Assembly (NCBI GenBank): GCA_037720595.1
Contig: JBBJLW010000003.1
Coordinates: 1-64,000, forward strand
Reading direction: 5' to 3'
Length of the DNA stretch: 64,000 nt
Source of the DNA: Gaiellasilicea sp037720595
GTDB lineage: Bacteria; Actinomycetota; Thermoleophilia; Gaiellales; Gaiellaceae
Shown here: positions 1-9,692 of the stretch, piece after piece
Layout of the letters: each line of letters opens with the position of its first letter
How positions within the stretch are numbered: the stretch's first letter is position 1
Position numbers and translations under genes: made by a program
The notes under the pieces: model-generated
Seen by the model: the letters and a program-made list of their open reading frames with translations, nothing else
Told to the model about the DNA's origin: nothing
Databases searched by the model: none

Positions 1-631
1 TGCAGAAGGCGAGGCAGGCGAACGCGTACAGGTCCGACGCCGTCGTCGCTGCTGCCCCCTCGATCCGCTCCGGAGCGAGGTAGGCGAGCGTGCCCGCCAA
101 AGAACCGGCCAGCGACCCGACCACCGTCGCCTGCGAGCCCGTGCTCGAGCGTGCCAGCCCGAAGTCGGCCAAATAGGCGTTCTCGGCCCCGTCGAGGAGC
201 ACGTTCTCCGGTTTCACGTCCCGGTGCAGGAGCCCGTGCGCATGCGCGGCGTCGAGCGCGCCCGCCAGGTCGCGCAGCAGTCCCAGAGCGCGTGCCGGCT
301 CCAACCCTCCCGTCGTCGCAAGCAACGCGCCGAGGTTCTCCCCCGGCACATAGCGGAGCGCCAGATAGAGCAGGCCTTTCTCCTCGCCCGATCGGTAGAC
401 CGGACAGACGTGCGGATGATCGAGCGAGGCTGCGAGTCGCATCTCGGTCAGGAACCGCTCGCGGAACCCCTCGTCGGCGGCCAGCTCCGGCGGCAGCACC
501 TTCACCGCGACGCGGCGGCCCAGTTTCTCCTCTCTCGCGAGCCAGACGACGCCCATCCCGCCTCGACCGAGCACGCGCTCGAGCACGAAGCCGGCGAGTA
601 CCCGCCCCGAAGCAACCGCCGCCGCAGCCAC
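1..631 (-). CDS. Ser/Thr protein kinase of the kinase-STAND-TPR array (C-terminus outside window)
   Basis: Only the N-terminal 210 residues are inside the window. The reading frame begins at a GTG (629-631), five bases after the stop of the upstream paralog, so the two are probably co-transcribed. The visible part is a Hanks-type kinase domain: glycine loop LGRGGMGVVW, the ATP-anchoring Lys in AVKVL, catalytic HRDVKPEN, DFGLAR and the start of the APE helix (YLAPERIEG). It is almost identical in layout to the three paralogs upstream, which continue into an NB-ARC-like ATPase and helical repeats, so the missing part is expected to be the same. The kinase should be active from its motifs; its substrate is unknown. 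Confidence 0.85.
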   Translation of the reverse strand, partial: MAAAAVASGRVLAGFVLERVLGRGGMGVVWLAREEKLGRRVAVKVLPPELAADEGFRERFLTEMRLAASLDHPHVCPVYRSGEEKGLLYLALRYVPGENLGALLATTGGLEPARALGLLRDLAGALDAAHAHGLLHRDVKPENVLLDGAENAYLADFGLARSSTGSQATVVGSLAGSLAGTLAYLAPERIEGAAATTASDLYAFACLAFC

Positions 632-636
632 GGCAG

Positions 637-3468
637 TCAGGGCGATCCGGGCGAGCGGGCCAGCTCGACCGCCTCCTCGAAGCCGAGCGCGGCGCCTTCG
701 TCGTGCGCGCGCTGCCATTCCTCCGGTCCGAGAGCCGCCCGCGAGCTTTCGGCCGCGTTCTCGTAGATTCCCCGTTCGGCTCGCTCGAGATCCACGCCGA
801 CCTGCTCGAGCAGTCCGTCGGCGGCGCCGAGCAGCACGGCAGCGTCGCGCGCGTCGCCGTCCGCGGCGGCCGCGACCCCGTAGATCATCAGCGTGAACGC
901 GGCGCCGTGTCGCTGGCCGATCTCCACGAATCCGCGCAGCGCCTCTGCGAGCGTCTCTCGGCCCTCGTCGCGTCGCCCGGCGAGTACCTCCGCCATTCCG
1001 ACGTTCAACGTCGCGATCCCGAGATTCTGGGCGCTGCCGCCGGCCTCTGCGATGCCCTTCGCTGCGACAAAGAGCTTGCGAGCCCGTTCGTAGTCGCCGC
1101 GCTCGATCTCGATGTTGCCCCCGGCGTTGATTGCGGTCAACTCGGCGACGGCATCGCCCGCCTCGCGCGAAAGTGTCAGAGATTCGTCGTAGCAACGAGC
1201 CGCCAGAGCGAGGTCGTCGCGTGCTTGGGCGACGAATCCGAGCGGCAGGAGGGCCCGCCCCTTGCCCGCAGAGTCGTTCTCCCGTTCGGCAAGCGCCAAC
1301 GCGGCCTGTCCCAATTCCTCTGCTCGATCGAGGTCGCCGAGCCGCCAGGACATGTAGGACGCGGTCACCAGGGCGGGCACGCGGTGCGCCGCCGAGGCGC
1401 CGAGGTCGTCACGCTGCGCCTCGCCGAGCCAGCGTTGCGCGTCGCGAAAGTGACTATGCGTGCCCCAGAAGTCTCGTAGCGCGAGCGCGATCCGCACCAG
1501 GCTCTCGCCGTCTCGTGCGTGCTCGGCCCAGGCAAGGGCGGCGCGGAGGTTGTCGTGCTCGGCCTCTAGCCGATCCAGCCACGCGGTTCCCTCGGTGCCC
1601 CGCGATCCGGCCTGCGAGCCTTCGGCCAGCTCGAGGAAGAACGCGGCGTGCGCCTGATGGACGCGATCGCGATCCTCGGCGGCGGCGAGCTTACCGGCCG
1701 CGTACTCCTGGATCACGGCGAGCATCGAGTAGCGCGGCTCCTCGCTGTCGTCGCGCCGGCGCAGCAGGCTCGCGTCGAGCAGCCCCTGCATCGTGTCGAG
1801 GTCGAGCTCGGAAACCGCCTCGGCGGCCTCGAGCGAGAAGCCGCCGACGAAGACGGCGAGCCGGGCGAAGAGCCGCTGCTCGTCAGGAGGAAGCAGCTCG
1901 TGGCTCCAGTCGAGCGTCGCAGACAGAGTCTGCTGGCGGGCCGGCGCGTCTCGCGGGCCGCCGGTCAGGACGCGAAGACGTTGGTCGAGGCGGGCGACGA
2001 GCGTCGCGGGCGGCATCATTCGCAGGCGCGCGGCGGCGAGCTCCACGGCGAGCGGTAGGCAGTCGACGCGACGGACGATCTCGCAGACGTCTGGATCGCC
2101 GGGCTCAGTGGGGAACCCGTTCTGCTCCGCCCGCCGAACGAAGAGGTCGACCGCCTCGATCTCCTCGAGCGCCGGCACCGGCACCTCCCGCTCGGCCCTG
2201 AGGTGGAGTGGCGCGCGGCTCGTCACGATCATTGTCAGGTTCGGGCAGGCGATCAGCAGGTCGGCGACGACGTCCGCCGCTTCCGGGAGGAGCTGCTCGA
2301 GGTTGTCGAGACCGAGCAGCAGCCTGCGCTCGCCGATCGCCTGCGCGGGATCGCTCTCCGGCTCGCCCAGCTCGCGGGCGATCGCGGCCGGGAGGAGCTC
2401 CACGTCCCGCAGCGCTGCGAGCAGCAGCCAGTGGACCCCGTCCTCGAAGCGCGACGCCAGACGTGCCGCCAGCTCGAGGCCGAGCCGGGTCTTGCCCGTT
2501 CCGCCTGGGCCGGTCAGCGTCACGAGTCGCGCTCCGTCGACGACGATCTCGGCCGCCTGTGTGAGCTCGCGCTCTCGGCCGACGAAGGCGGTCTGCGGCC
2601 GCGGCAGCGTCGCCGGCCAGGCGTGCAACCCCGGCTCCGGCTCGCCGCCCGCGAGCGCCTGCCCGAGTGCCGTGACGAGCTCGCGGCAGCTTTCGTAGCG
2701 CTCGACCGGCTGTTTCGCGAGCGCGCGGGCGAAGACGGGGTCGAGCCGGCCGAGTCCGTGCTCGGCGAGCGAGGGTGGCGCGTCGCGGACGTGGGCGTAG
2801 AGGAGCGCGGCCTCGTGTTCGCGAACGAAGGGGGGCGTGCCGGCGAGGGCGCAGTAGACGAGGCACGCAAACGCGTACAGGTCGGATGCTCGTGTGGCCT
2901 CGCCGCCCTCGATCCGCTCCGGAGCCAGGTACGCGACGGTTCCTGTGAGCGAGCCGGCGACAGTTGCCCGGGAGGCCGCGTTGGAGCGGGCGAGCCCGAA
3001 GTCGGCGAGGTAGGCGTTCCGTTCCTCGTCGAGGAGCACGTTCTCCGGTTTCACGTCTCGGTGCAGGAGTCCGTGCGCGTGCGCGGCATCGAGCGCACCC
3101 GCGAGGTCGCGGACGAGGGCGAGCGCCCGTTCCGGCTCGAGCGGACCGGTCTGCGCGAGCGAGGAGCCGAGATCCTCACCCGGGACATAGCGGAGCGCCA
3201 GATAGAGGACACCGTCCTCCTCGCCGGCCCGATAGACCGGGCAGACGTGGGGGTGGTCGAGCGAGGCTGCGAGTCGCATTTCGGTCAGGAACCGCCTCCG
3301 GAAATCCTCGTCAGCCGCCAGATCCGGCGCCAGCACCTTCACCGCCACCCGCCGCGCGAGTCCCTCTTCCCGCGCCAACCAGACCACGCCCATCCCACCC
3401 CGCCCGAGCACCCGCTCCAACACGAAGCCGGCCAACGAAGACCCTGAAACCAACGCCGCAGTCGCCAC
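637..3468 (-). CDS. Ser/Thr kinase - NB-ARC-like ATPase - TPR protein, paralog 2
   Basis: A 943-residue protein starting at GTG. Residues about 12-270 are a Ser/Thr kinase with all catalytic motifs (GRGGMGVVW, AVKVL, HRDVKPEN, DFGLAR, APE). Residues about 285-600 are a STAND-type ATPase as in AfsR/LuxR-family regulators: P-loop GPGGTGKTR, a Walker B-like LLLGLDNLEQL and sensor VTSRAPL, followed by a winged-helix segment. The rest is alpha-helical TPR-like repeats. There is no LuxR or other DNA-binding domain at the C-terminus, so output is probably phosphorylation rather than direct transcription control. Its start faces the divergent small secreted gene across 136 bp. Substrates and signals cannot be read from the sequence. 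Confidence 0.88.
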   Translation of the reverse strand: MATAALVSGSSLAGFVLERVLGRGGMGVVWLAREEGLARRVAVKVLAPDLAADEDFRRRFLTEMRLAASLDHPHVCPVYRAGEEDGVLYLALRYVPGEDLGSSLAQTGPLEPERALALVRDLAGALDAAHAHGLLHRDVKPENVLLDEERNAYLADFGLARSNAASRATVAGSLTGTVAYLAPERIEGGEATRASDLYAFACLVYCALAGTPPFVREHEAALLYAHVRDAPPSLAEHGLGRLDPVFARALAKQPVERYESCRELVTALGQALAGGEPEPGLHAWPATLPRPQTAFVGRERELTQAAEIVVDGARLVTLTGPGGTGKTRLGLELAARLASRFEDGVHWLLLAALRDVELLPAAIARELGEPESDPAQAIGERRLLLGLDNLEQLLPEAADVVADLLIACPNLTMIVTSRAPLHLRAEREVPVPALEEIEAVDLFVRRAEQNGFPTEPGDPDVCEIVRRVDCLPLAVELAAARLRMMPPATLVARLDQRLRVLTGGPRDAPARQQTLSATLDWSHELLPPDEQRLFARLAVFVGGFSLEAAEAVSELDLDTMQGLLDASLLRRRDDSEEPRYSMLAVIQEYAAGKLAAAEDRDRVHQAHAAFFLELAEGSQAGSRGTEGTAWLDRLEAEHDNLRAALAWAEHARDGESLVRIALALRDFWGTHSHFRDAQRWLGEAQRDDLGASAAHRVPALVTASYMSWRLGDLDRAEELGQAALALAERENDSAGKGRALLPLGFVAQARDDLALAARCYDESLTLSREAGDAVAELTAINAGGNIEIERGDYERARKLFVAAKGIAEAGGSAQNLGIATLNVGMAEVLAGRRDEGRETLAEALRGFVEIGQRHGAAFTLMIYGVAAAADGDARDAAVLLGAADGLLEQVGVDLERAERGIYENAAESSRAALGPEEWQRAHDEGAALGFEEAVELARSPGSP

Positions 3469-3604
3469 ACGATCGTTCTACAGCACCGCGGACGTGCCGC
3501 CTAGCCCGGAATTTGAGCCGAGCTTGACTGCGGCTTGAGCCGTCGTCTCGACGCTGCTCCCGATGGATCGCGGCCTGCGATCTCAACGAGAGGAGAAAAC
3601 TCCG

Positions 3605-4003
3605 ATGAATCCAGCCCACACCCTCACTCGCAAGATCCTCCGATCCGCCGCAGTCACGCTGGCGGTTGCCTCGCTCGCAGGCGTCGCCGCCGGCGCTCGT
3701 GCCGTCCCCGCCGAAGCGGCCACCAGCGCCTCCTACACGTGGAGCGGCAAGTGCGCGTATAGGTGGTCGAACGGGTGGATCAAGCAGGGCTGCCTCGTCC
3801 GGCTCGGCGGCCGCCTCTACTTCCGCGATGCGATCAGCCCGGCCTGGTACCTCCACCTCGCCTCGGGCACCTGGTACGTGAGCCTCTATCCGACGGGTTG
3901 GATGAGGGGCGACGACTACTACCGCGCCTGGGGCTACTACAACACGATCAGCGCTTCGCTCTACCGCCAGATGTGCATCAGGACGTTCGGGAAGGCCTGC
4001 TAG
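3605..4003 (+). CDS. small secreted Cys/Trp-rich protein of unknown function
   Basis: A 132-residue protein starting at ATG 3605 after a purine-rich ribosome site (GAGAGGAG, about 8 bases upstream). The first ~38 residues form a Sec signal peptide: Arg/Lys start, hydrophobic core around AAVTLAVASLAGVAAG, and an alanine-rich cleavage region ending PAEAA. The mature part of about 95 residues is rich in Trp and Tyr and has four cysteines, enough for two disulfides. I do not recognise the family. It is the only plus-strand gene inside the kinase array and its TAG stop shares a CTAG with the stop of the convergent kinase gene. A role as partner or target of the array is only a guess. Confidence 0.75.
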   Translation: MNPAHTLTRKILRSAAVTLAVASLAGVAAGARAVPAEAATSASYTWSGKCAYRWSNGWIKQGCLVRLGGRLYFRDAISPAWYLHLASGTWYVSLYPTGWMRGDDYYRAWGYYNTISASLYRQMCIRTFGKAC

Positions 4004-6855
4004 GCGCTGTCCGGGAGGCGGTCGGCGAGGGCCAGCTCGACCGCCTCCTCGAGACTCAAGCCGGTGCCCGTCGCGTGCGCCTGCTCCCACGTCGCAGCGT
4101 CGAGTTGGGCGCGAGATGCGGTTAGCGCACGGTCGACGAGCCGTTGTTCGAGCGGCTCCGGCTTCGAGCCGAGGTCGCCGAACAACGACTCGGCGGTGCC
4201 GAGTAACGTTGCCGCGCGCTCCCCACGGCCAGACTCCGCTTCCCCGGCGGCGAGAACGATGAACGCGTAGGCCAGGCATTCCCTGTCCTCGAGCTCACCG
4301 AAGATCGAGATCGCTTCGGGCAGCCGCCTGCGCACCTCGTCGTGCTCTCCTGCCAGTCCATCGACGAGGGCGAGGTCGTAGATCGAGCCGGCGATCGTCG
4401 AGCGCCAGCCGATCCTGGTCGCGAGCACGGAGCCCTCCTCGAAGAGAGAGCGCGCGCGATCGTAGTTCTCGCGCGTGAGCTCGAAGAGCGCGACGTAGTT
4501 CACCGTCATCCGCAGTGCGCGCTCGTCGTTCTGCCGGCGGGCGAGAGCCAAAGCCCGTTCGTGGCGATCCGCGGCAACCTCGAAGTCGCCCCGGTATTCC
4601 GACACGACCGCCAGCACGGACAACGCTTGGCTCAGGTGCGGAATGTCGCCCGTCTGCTCGCAGAGCTCCATGTTTCGTTCGCAAAGGCGTTCCGCGGCTT
4701 CGAGGTCTCCGAGCCGCAGGGCGATGTGCGAGGCCGAGAGGAGCGCCTTCGCGCGCAGCGCAGCGGGCGCCTCGAGCTCGTCGTCCAGCGCTTCGTCCAG
4801 CGCTTCGCTCAGCCATTGCCGTGCCTCCGCCAGGTGGCCCCGCGTCTGCCAGAACTGGTTCATCGAGGTCGCGATCCCGAACACCGTCTCGCCGTCGTGC
4901 CGCCGCTTGGCCCAGGCGAGGGCCGCGCGCACGTTGTCGTGATCGGCATCGAGTCGTGCCAGCCACGTCAGGACGTCGTCTGCGGCGAGCTCGTCCTTCG
5001 CCCGCACGGCGAGATCGCGGAACGAGGCTGCGTGCGCGTCGTGGAGCGCGTCGTGGCTCGGCAGCTCCACGAGCTTCGTCGCCGCATACTCCCGCACCAC
5101 CGCAAGGAGCCAATACCGAGCGCCGCCAGGCGAGTCGTCCAGGCGCCGAAGCAGGCTCGCGTCGAGCAGGCCCTCGAGCGTGTCGAGCTCCGCGGCGCAG
5201 ATCGCTTCTGCCGCCTCCAGCGCGAAGCTGCCGGAGAACACGGTGAGCCCCGCGAGGAGCTCCCGCTCGGCCGGCTGCAGCAGGTCGTAGCTCCAGTCGA
5301 GGGTCGCGGTCAGGGTCTGCTGGCGCGCGGGTGCGTCACGCGGGCCGCCGGCCAGGAGCCGCAGGCGCTGGTCGAGCCGCTCGAGGAGCGCTGCCGGGGA
5401 CATGAGGCGAAGCCGCGCGGCGGCCAGCTCCAACGCGAGCGGGAGGCAATCGAGGCGGCGACAGATCTCGGCGACCGTGGCCTCGGATTCGCCGGTCACT
5501 CCGCGACCGTGGTGCTCCGCGCGCCGGTGGAAGAGCGCGATCGCCTCGTTCTGCTCGAGCGGCGGCACCGGCAGCGCGTGCTCGGCCTGGACGTGCAAGG
5601 GCGCTCTGCTCGTGACGACGAGCGTGAGGTTCGGGCACGCGGTCTTGAGCTCCGCGAGCAGCGCGCTCGCGTCGGGGAGAAGCTGCTCGAGGTTGTCGAG
5701 AGCCAGCAGCAGTCGTCGCTCGCCGATCGTCTCCGCCGGGGCACGATCCGGCTCGTCGAGCTCCTTCGCGATCGTCGGAAGAAGGAGATTGGGATCGCGG
5801 AGCGCGGCGAGGGAGACCCAGTGGACGCTGTCGTAGCAAGCGGCGGTGCGGGCGGCGAGCTCGAGCGCGAGGCGGGTCTTGCCGGTGCCTCCGGGCCCAG
5901 TCAGAGTCAGGAGCGGCGCTCCGGTCGCGAGGATCTCGGTTGCTCGGTCAAGCTCACGCTCGCGGCCGACGAATGCGGTCTGCGGGCGGGGAAGCGTCTC
6001 GGGCCAGGCGGACGGAAGGCCGAACGCGGATTCGTCACCGGCAAGCGCCTGCGCGAGCGCCTCGACCAGATCACGGCTGCTGGAATATCGCTCCTCGGGT
6101 CGCTTGGCGAGCGCGCGGACGAAGACGGGGTCGAGCCGACCGAGACCGTGCTCGATCAACGAGGGAGGGGCGTCGCGGACATGCGCGAAGAGGAGCGCCG
6201 CGTCGTGCTCGCGAACGAACGGCGGTGCGCCGGAGAGGGTGCAGAAGGCGAGGCAGGCGAACGCGTACAGGTCCGACGCCGTCGTCGCTGCTGCGCCCTC
6301 GATCCGCTCCGGCGCGAGGTAGGCGAGCGTGCCCGCCTGCGAGCCGGCCACACTCGCCTGAGAGCCGGCGTCGGAGCGGGCGAGGCCGAAGTCGGCGAGA
6401 TACGCGTTGCCGGATTCGTCCAGGAGCACGTTCGCCGGCTTCACGTCGCGATGCAGCAGTCCGTGCGCGTGTGCTGCATCGAGCGCGCCGGCAAGATCGT
6501 GCAGCAGCCCGAGCGCCCGTTCCGGCTCGAGAGCCGCGCGCGCGACGGCAGCTCCCAGATCCTCCCCGGGCACGTACCGGAGCGCGAGATAGAGGAGGCC
6601 GTCCTCCTCGCCCGCCCGGTAGACGGGGCAGACGTGCGGGTGATCGAGCGAGGCCGCCAGCCGCATCTCGGTCAGGAACCGCTCCCGAAAGCTCTCGTCC
6701 TCGGCCAGCTCCGGCGCCAGCACCTTCACCGCCACCGGCCGCTCGAGGCCCTCCTCGACGCCGAGCCAGACGACACCCATCGCACCCCGGCCGAGCACCC
6801 GCTCGAGCACGAGGCCGGCGAGCGTGCATCCCGAGCTCAACGCCGCAGGCGTCAC
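4000..6855 (-). CDS. Ser/Thr kinase - NB-ARC-like ATPase - TPR protein, paralog 3
   Basis: A 951-residue GTG-start paralog with the same order: kinase (about 12-270; LGRGAMGVVW, AVKVL, HRDVKPAN, DFGLARS, APE), STAND ATPase (P-loop GPGGTGKTR, LLLALDNLEQL, VTSRAPL) and C-terminal helical repeats. The glycine loop has Ala for one Gly (GRGAMG), and the catalytic loop reads KPAN where the others read KPEN; neither removes a catalytic residue. The start lies nine bases below the stop of the next paralog, indicating an operon. No DNA-binding or transmembrane segment is seen, so the protein is probably cytosolic. Its stop overlaps the stop of the convergent secreted-protein gene at 4000-4003. Confidence 0.88.
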   Translation of the reverse strand: MTPAALSSGCTLAGLVLERVLGRGAMGVVWLGVEEGLERPVAVKVLAPELAEDESFRERFLTEMRLAASLDHPHVCPVYRAGEEDGLLYLALRYVPGEDLGAAVARAALEPERALGLLHDLAGALDAAHAHGLLHRDVKPANVLLDESGNAYLADFGLARSDAGSQASVAGSQAGTLAYLAPERIEGAAATTASDLYAFACLAFCTLSGAPPFVREHDAALLFAHVRDAPPSLIEHGLGRLDPVFVRALAKRPEERYSSSRDLVEALAQALAGDESAFGLPSAWPETLPRPQTAFVGRERELDRATEILATGAPLLTLTGPGGTGKTRLALELAARTAACYDSVHWVSLAALRDPNLLLPTIAKELDEPDRAPAETIGERRLLLALDNLEQLLPDASALLAELKTACPNLTLVVTSRAPLHVQAEHALPVPPLEQNEAIALFHRRAEHHGRGVTGESEATVAEICRRLDCLPLALELAAARLRLMSPAALLERLDQRLRLLAGGPRDAPARQQTLTATLDWSYDLLQPAERELLAGLTVFSGSFALEAAEAICAAELDTLEGLLDASLLRRLDDSPGGARYWLLAVVREYAATKLVELPSHDALHDAHAASFRDLAVRAKDELAADDVLTWLARLDADHDNVRAALAWAKRRHDGETVFGIATSMNQFWQTRGHLAEARQWLSEALDEALDDELEAPAALRAKALLSASHIALRLGDLEAAERLCERNMELCEQTGDIPHLSQALSVLAVVSEYRGDFEVAADRHERALALARRQNDERALRMTVNYVALFELTRENYDRARSLFEEGSVLATRIGWRSTIAGSIYDLALVDGLAGEHDEVRRRLPEAISIFGELEDRECLAYAFIVLAAGEAESGRGERAATLLGTAESLFGDLGSKPEPLEQRLVDRALTASRAQLDAATWEQAHATGTGLSLEEAVELALADRLPDSA

Positions 6856-6864
6856 GGGTGGGTT

Positions 6865-9666
6865 CTATCGCACTCGCGCCGACGTTTCAGCCTGTGCGAC
6901 GGCTGCTTCGAGCGTCAGCGTGCGCCCGGCTGCCAGGGCGCGCTCGAACTCTGCGGTGCCGAGCTGTCGGGCGAGCGCTTCTCGAACGTCCGCGTCTCCT
7001 GTGTCCGACTCCCCGAGCTCCTCGAAAAGCCGGTCGGCGGCGCCGAGCAGCCGAGCCGCGTGCTCCGCGTCGGCCTCGGCCCGCGTGACGGCGATCGCAT
7101 TCAGGGCCCACGCGATCCCGATGAGCTCTTGGAACTCGCCGAAGAGCGCCAAGCTCTCCGCGAGTGCCGTCCCGGCGGCGTCCGAGTCACCGAGACGGTG
7201 CAGTGTCAGGCCGAGCCCGTGCAGAGTCTGCGCCACCCCGAAACGGTCGCCGCGCTCCCGATCGACGAACAGCGATTCCTCGTAGTACCGGCGAGCGGCC
7301 GGAAGGTCGTCGGTGCGACGAGCCAACTCGCCCAGGTTGTTGAGCGCGACCGAGCGAAGAGTGAGGTCGTTCGTCTTCCGCGCGGCCTCCAGCGTCGCCT
7401 CGTAGCGGCTACGCGCGGTCGTGAGATCGTGCTTGCTCAGGGCTACGTTGCCGAGGTTGTTCAGCGTCCGTGCCGTCCCGACCGGGTCGCTGAGACGCTC
7501 GTGCACGGCGAGGCTGCGTTCGAGCAGCCGCTCGGCGTCCTCGAGATCGCCCTGGCTGCGTGCAAGGCCGCCAGCCCCGAGGAGCGCGGCCGCCACCGCC
7601 GCGTCCTCCACGTCTCCGACCCGCTCGAGTGCTGCGGTCAGTGCGGCCCGACCTTCGCCGAGATAGCCGAACTGCCACCAGCGCCACAGCGACCCGCCGA
7701 TCGTGACGGCGGTGTGCGGCTCGTGCTCGAGCGCGAAGGCGAGCGCGGCTCGGAGATCGTCGATCTCCGCTTCGAGCAGTTCGATCCATTCCTTCTGCGT
7801 CGCGCCGTAGAGCTCGGGCCCGGCGCGCTCCGCCAGTTCCCGGTAGCGGCTGGCGTGCGCGCGTCGAACGTCGAGCTCCTCGTCGGCGGCGGCGAGCTTC
7901 GCGGCGGAGTACTCGCGCACCACCGCGAGCATCGAGAAGCGAGCTTCACCGTCGACCGTGTCGCGCCGGCGCAGCACGCTCGCGTCGAGCAGCGCCGACA
8001 GCGTGTCGATGTCGGCGCCGCAGACCTGCTCGGCCGCCTCGAGCGTGCAGCCGCCGGCGAAGACACTCAGCCTCCGGAAGAGCTGCTGCTCCTCCGGGCG
8101 GAGGAGATCGTGGCTCCAGTCGAGCGTCGCGGTCAACGTCCGCTGACGTTCGGGCGCGTCGCGTGGACCGCCTGACAGAAGCGGCAGTCGCTGCTCGAGC
8201 CGGGCAAGCAACGCTTCCGCCGGCAGCAGCTTCAGTCGCGCTGCGGCGAGCTCGACTGCGAGCGGCAGGCAGTCGAGTCGCCGGCAGATCTCCAGGACCG
8301 GCGCGTCGGCATCGACCTCGATCCCCTGCTGGAGCGCCCGCTGCCCAAAGAGGTCGACCGCCTCGCGCTCGTCCAGCGGAAGCACCGGGTACTCACGCTC
8401 GGCCTGGACGCGCAGGGCCGCGCGGCTCGTCGCGATCACTGTCAGATTCGGGCAGGCCAGGATCAGCTCGGCGATCGTGCCGGCGGCGGCCGGTAGGAGC
8501 TGCTCGAGGTTGTCGAGGCAGAGCAGGAGCTTCCGCGCCCCGATCGCGTCGGCCGGCTTCCGCTCTGGCTCGCCGAGCTCACGTGCGATCTCCGCTGCGA
8601 TCAGCTCCGGGTCACGGAGCGCCGCCAGCGGCAGCCAGTGGACGCGCTCGAACCCGACGGCGGCCCCGGCTGCCAGCTCCAGCGCCAGTCGCGTCTTGCC
8701 GGTGCCGCCAGGGCCTGTGAGCGTGAGAATCCGCGCGCCGGTCTCGAGCAGCTCGGCGGCGTGCGCCAGCTCGCGCTCGCGCCCGACGAACGCCGTCTGC
8801 GGGCGGGGGAGATGGTCCGCCCGGCCGGCAACGCCCGCGTGGACGCCGACGAGCGCGTCTTCGAGAGCCGCGACGAGCTCGCGGCAGTTCGCGTAGCGCT
8901 CCTCCGGCCGCTTCGCGAGGGCCCGTGCGAAGAACGGGTCGAGCACGCTCAGGTCGTGCTCGGCCAAGGACGGCGGCGGCTCGCGCACGTGCGCGAACAT
9001 CAGCGCCGCCTCGTGCTCGCGCACGAACGGCGGCGTCCCCGTCAGGAGGCAGAACGTCAGGCAGGCGAACGAGTACAGATCCGAAGCCCGCGAGGCCGGC
9101 AGACCCTCGATCAGCTCCGGCGCCAGATAGGCGAGGGTTCCTGCCAGGGAGGCCACCGTGCCCGTTCGCGTGCCGCTGTCCGCACGCGCAAGCCCGAAGT
9201 CCGCGAGATAGGCGTTGCCCTGCTCGTCCAGCAACACGTTCTCCGGCTTGACGTCCCGATGCAGCAGCCCGTGCGCGTGCGCCGCGTCGAGCGCCCCGGC
9301 CAGATCCCCCAGTAGCGCGAACGCCCGTTCCGGCGGCCAGGAACCCTCGTTCTCGATCGCTTCACCCAACGTCCGGCCGGGGACGAATCGAAGCGCGAGA
9401 TACAGCAGTCCGTCTTCTTCTCCCGCACGGTAGACCGGGCAGACGTGGGGATGATCGAACGACGCCGCCAGCCGCATCTCCCTCAAGAACCGCTCGCGGA
9501 ACTCCTCGTCTGCCGCCAACTCGGGCGCCAGCACCTTCATCGCGACGTGCCGGTCGAGGCCCGGCTCGCGCGCCAGCCAGACGACCCCCATCCCACCCCG
9601 CCCGAGCACTCGCTCCAGCTCGAAGCCGGCGAGCAGAGACCCCGAAGCCAGTGCCGCAGGCGCCAC
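6865..9666 (-). CDS. Ser/Thr kinase - NB-ARC-like ATPase - TPR protein, paralog 4 (first gene of array)
   Basis: A 933-residue GTG-start protein, first in the minus-strand order of the array. Kinase motifs are complete (LGRGGMGVVW, AMKVL, HRDVKPEN, DFGLARA, APE). The ATPase part carries P-loop GPGGTGKTR and LLLCLDNLEQL. The C-terminal 350 residues contain repeated helix pairs typical of TPRs (for example around ARTLNNLGNVAL and SVALNNLGELAR), more regular than in the other copies. These TPRs probably bind a protein or ligand that controls the ATPase switch, as in other STAND proteins. No LuxR-type domain follows. Divergence of the TPR part relative to the well-kept kinase and ATPase suggests that each copy senses a different input; this is an inference. 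Confidence 0.88.
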   Translation of the reverse strand: MAPAALASGSLLAGFELERVLGRGGMGVVWLAREPGLDRHVAMKVLAPELAADEEFRERFLREMRLAASFDHPHVCPVYRAGEEDGLLYLALRFVPGRTLGEAIENEGSWPPERAFALLGDLAGALDAAHAHGLLHRDVKPENVLLDEQGNAYLADFGLARADSGTRTGTVASLAGTLAYLAPELIEGLPASRASDLYSFACLTFCLLTGTPPFVREHEAALMFAHVREPPPSLAEHDLSVLDPFFARALAKRPEERYANCRELVAALEDALVGVHAGVAGRADHLPRPQTAFVGRERELAHAAELLETGARILTLTGPGGTGKTRLALELAAGAAVGFERVHWLPLAALRDPELIAAEIARELGEPERKPADAIGARKLLLCLDNLEQLLPAAAGTIAELILACPNLTVIATSRAALRVQAEREYPVLPLDEREAVDLFGQRALQQGIEVDADAPVLEICRRLDCLPLAVELAAARLKLLPAEALLARLEQRLPLLSGGPRDAPERQRTLTATLDWSHDLLRPEEQQLFRRLSVFAGGCTLEAAEQVCGADIDTLSALLDASVLRRRDTVDGEARFSMLAVVREYSAAKLAAADEELDVRRAHASRYRELAERAGPELYGATQKEWIELLEAEIDDLRAALAFALEHEPHTAVTIGGSLWRWWQFGYLGEGRAALTAALERVGDVEDAAVAAALLGAGGLARSQGDLEDAERLLERSLAVHERLSDPVGTARTLNNLGNVALSKHDLTTARSRYEATLEAARKTNDLTLRSVALNNLGELARRTDDLPAARRYYEESLFVDRERGDRFGVAQTLHGLGLTLHRLGDSDAAGTALAESLALFGEFQELIGIAWALNAIAVTRAEADAEHAARLLGAADRLFEELGESDTGDADVREALARQLGTAEFERALAAGRTLTLEAAVAQAETSARVR

Positions 9667-9692
9667 GTGCCGGTTCTACCTCATCGAGAGCG

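Noticed and set aside
4003..4020. Similarity of CTGTCCGGGAGG near the kinase gene end to the outer arm of the 53754 element
   Set aside because: It codes the C-terminal residues of the kinase paralog (Leu-Pro-Asp-Ser-Ala) and lacks the rest of the element; chance match.
4342..8175. A 1277-codon plus-strand open frame across the kinase array
   Set aside because: It mirrors the kinase-STAND genes on the other strand, has low-complexity Arg/Glu-rich composition and no domain; a high-GC antisense shadow. Many similar frames elsewhere were treated the same way (for example 12122-14074 and 32301-34475).
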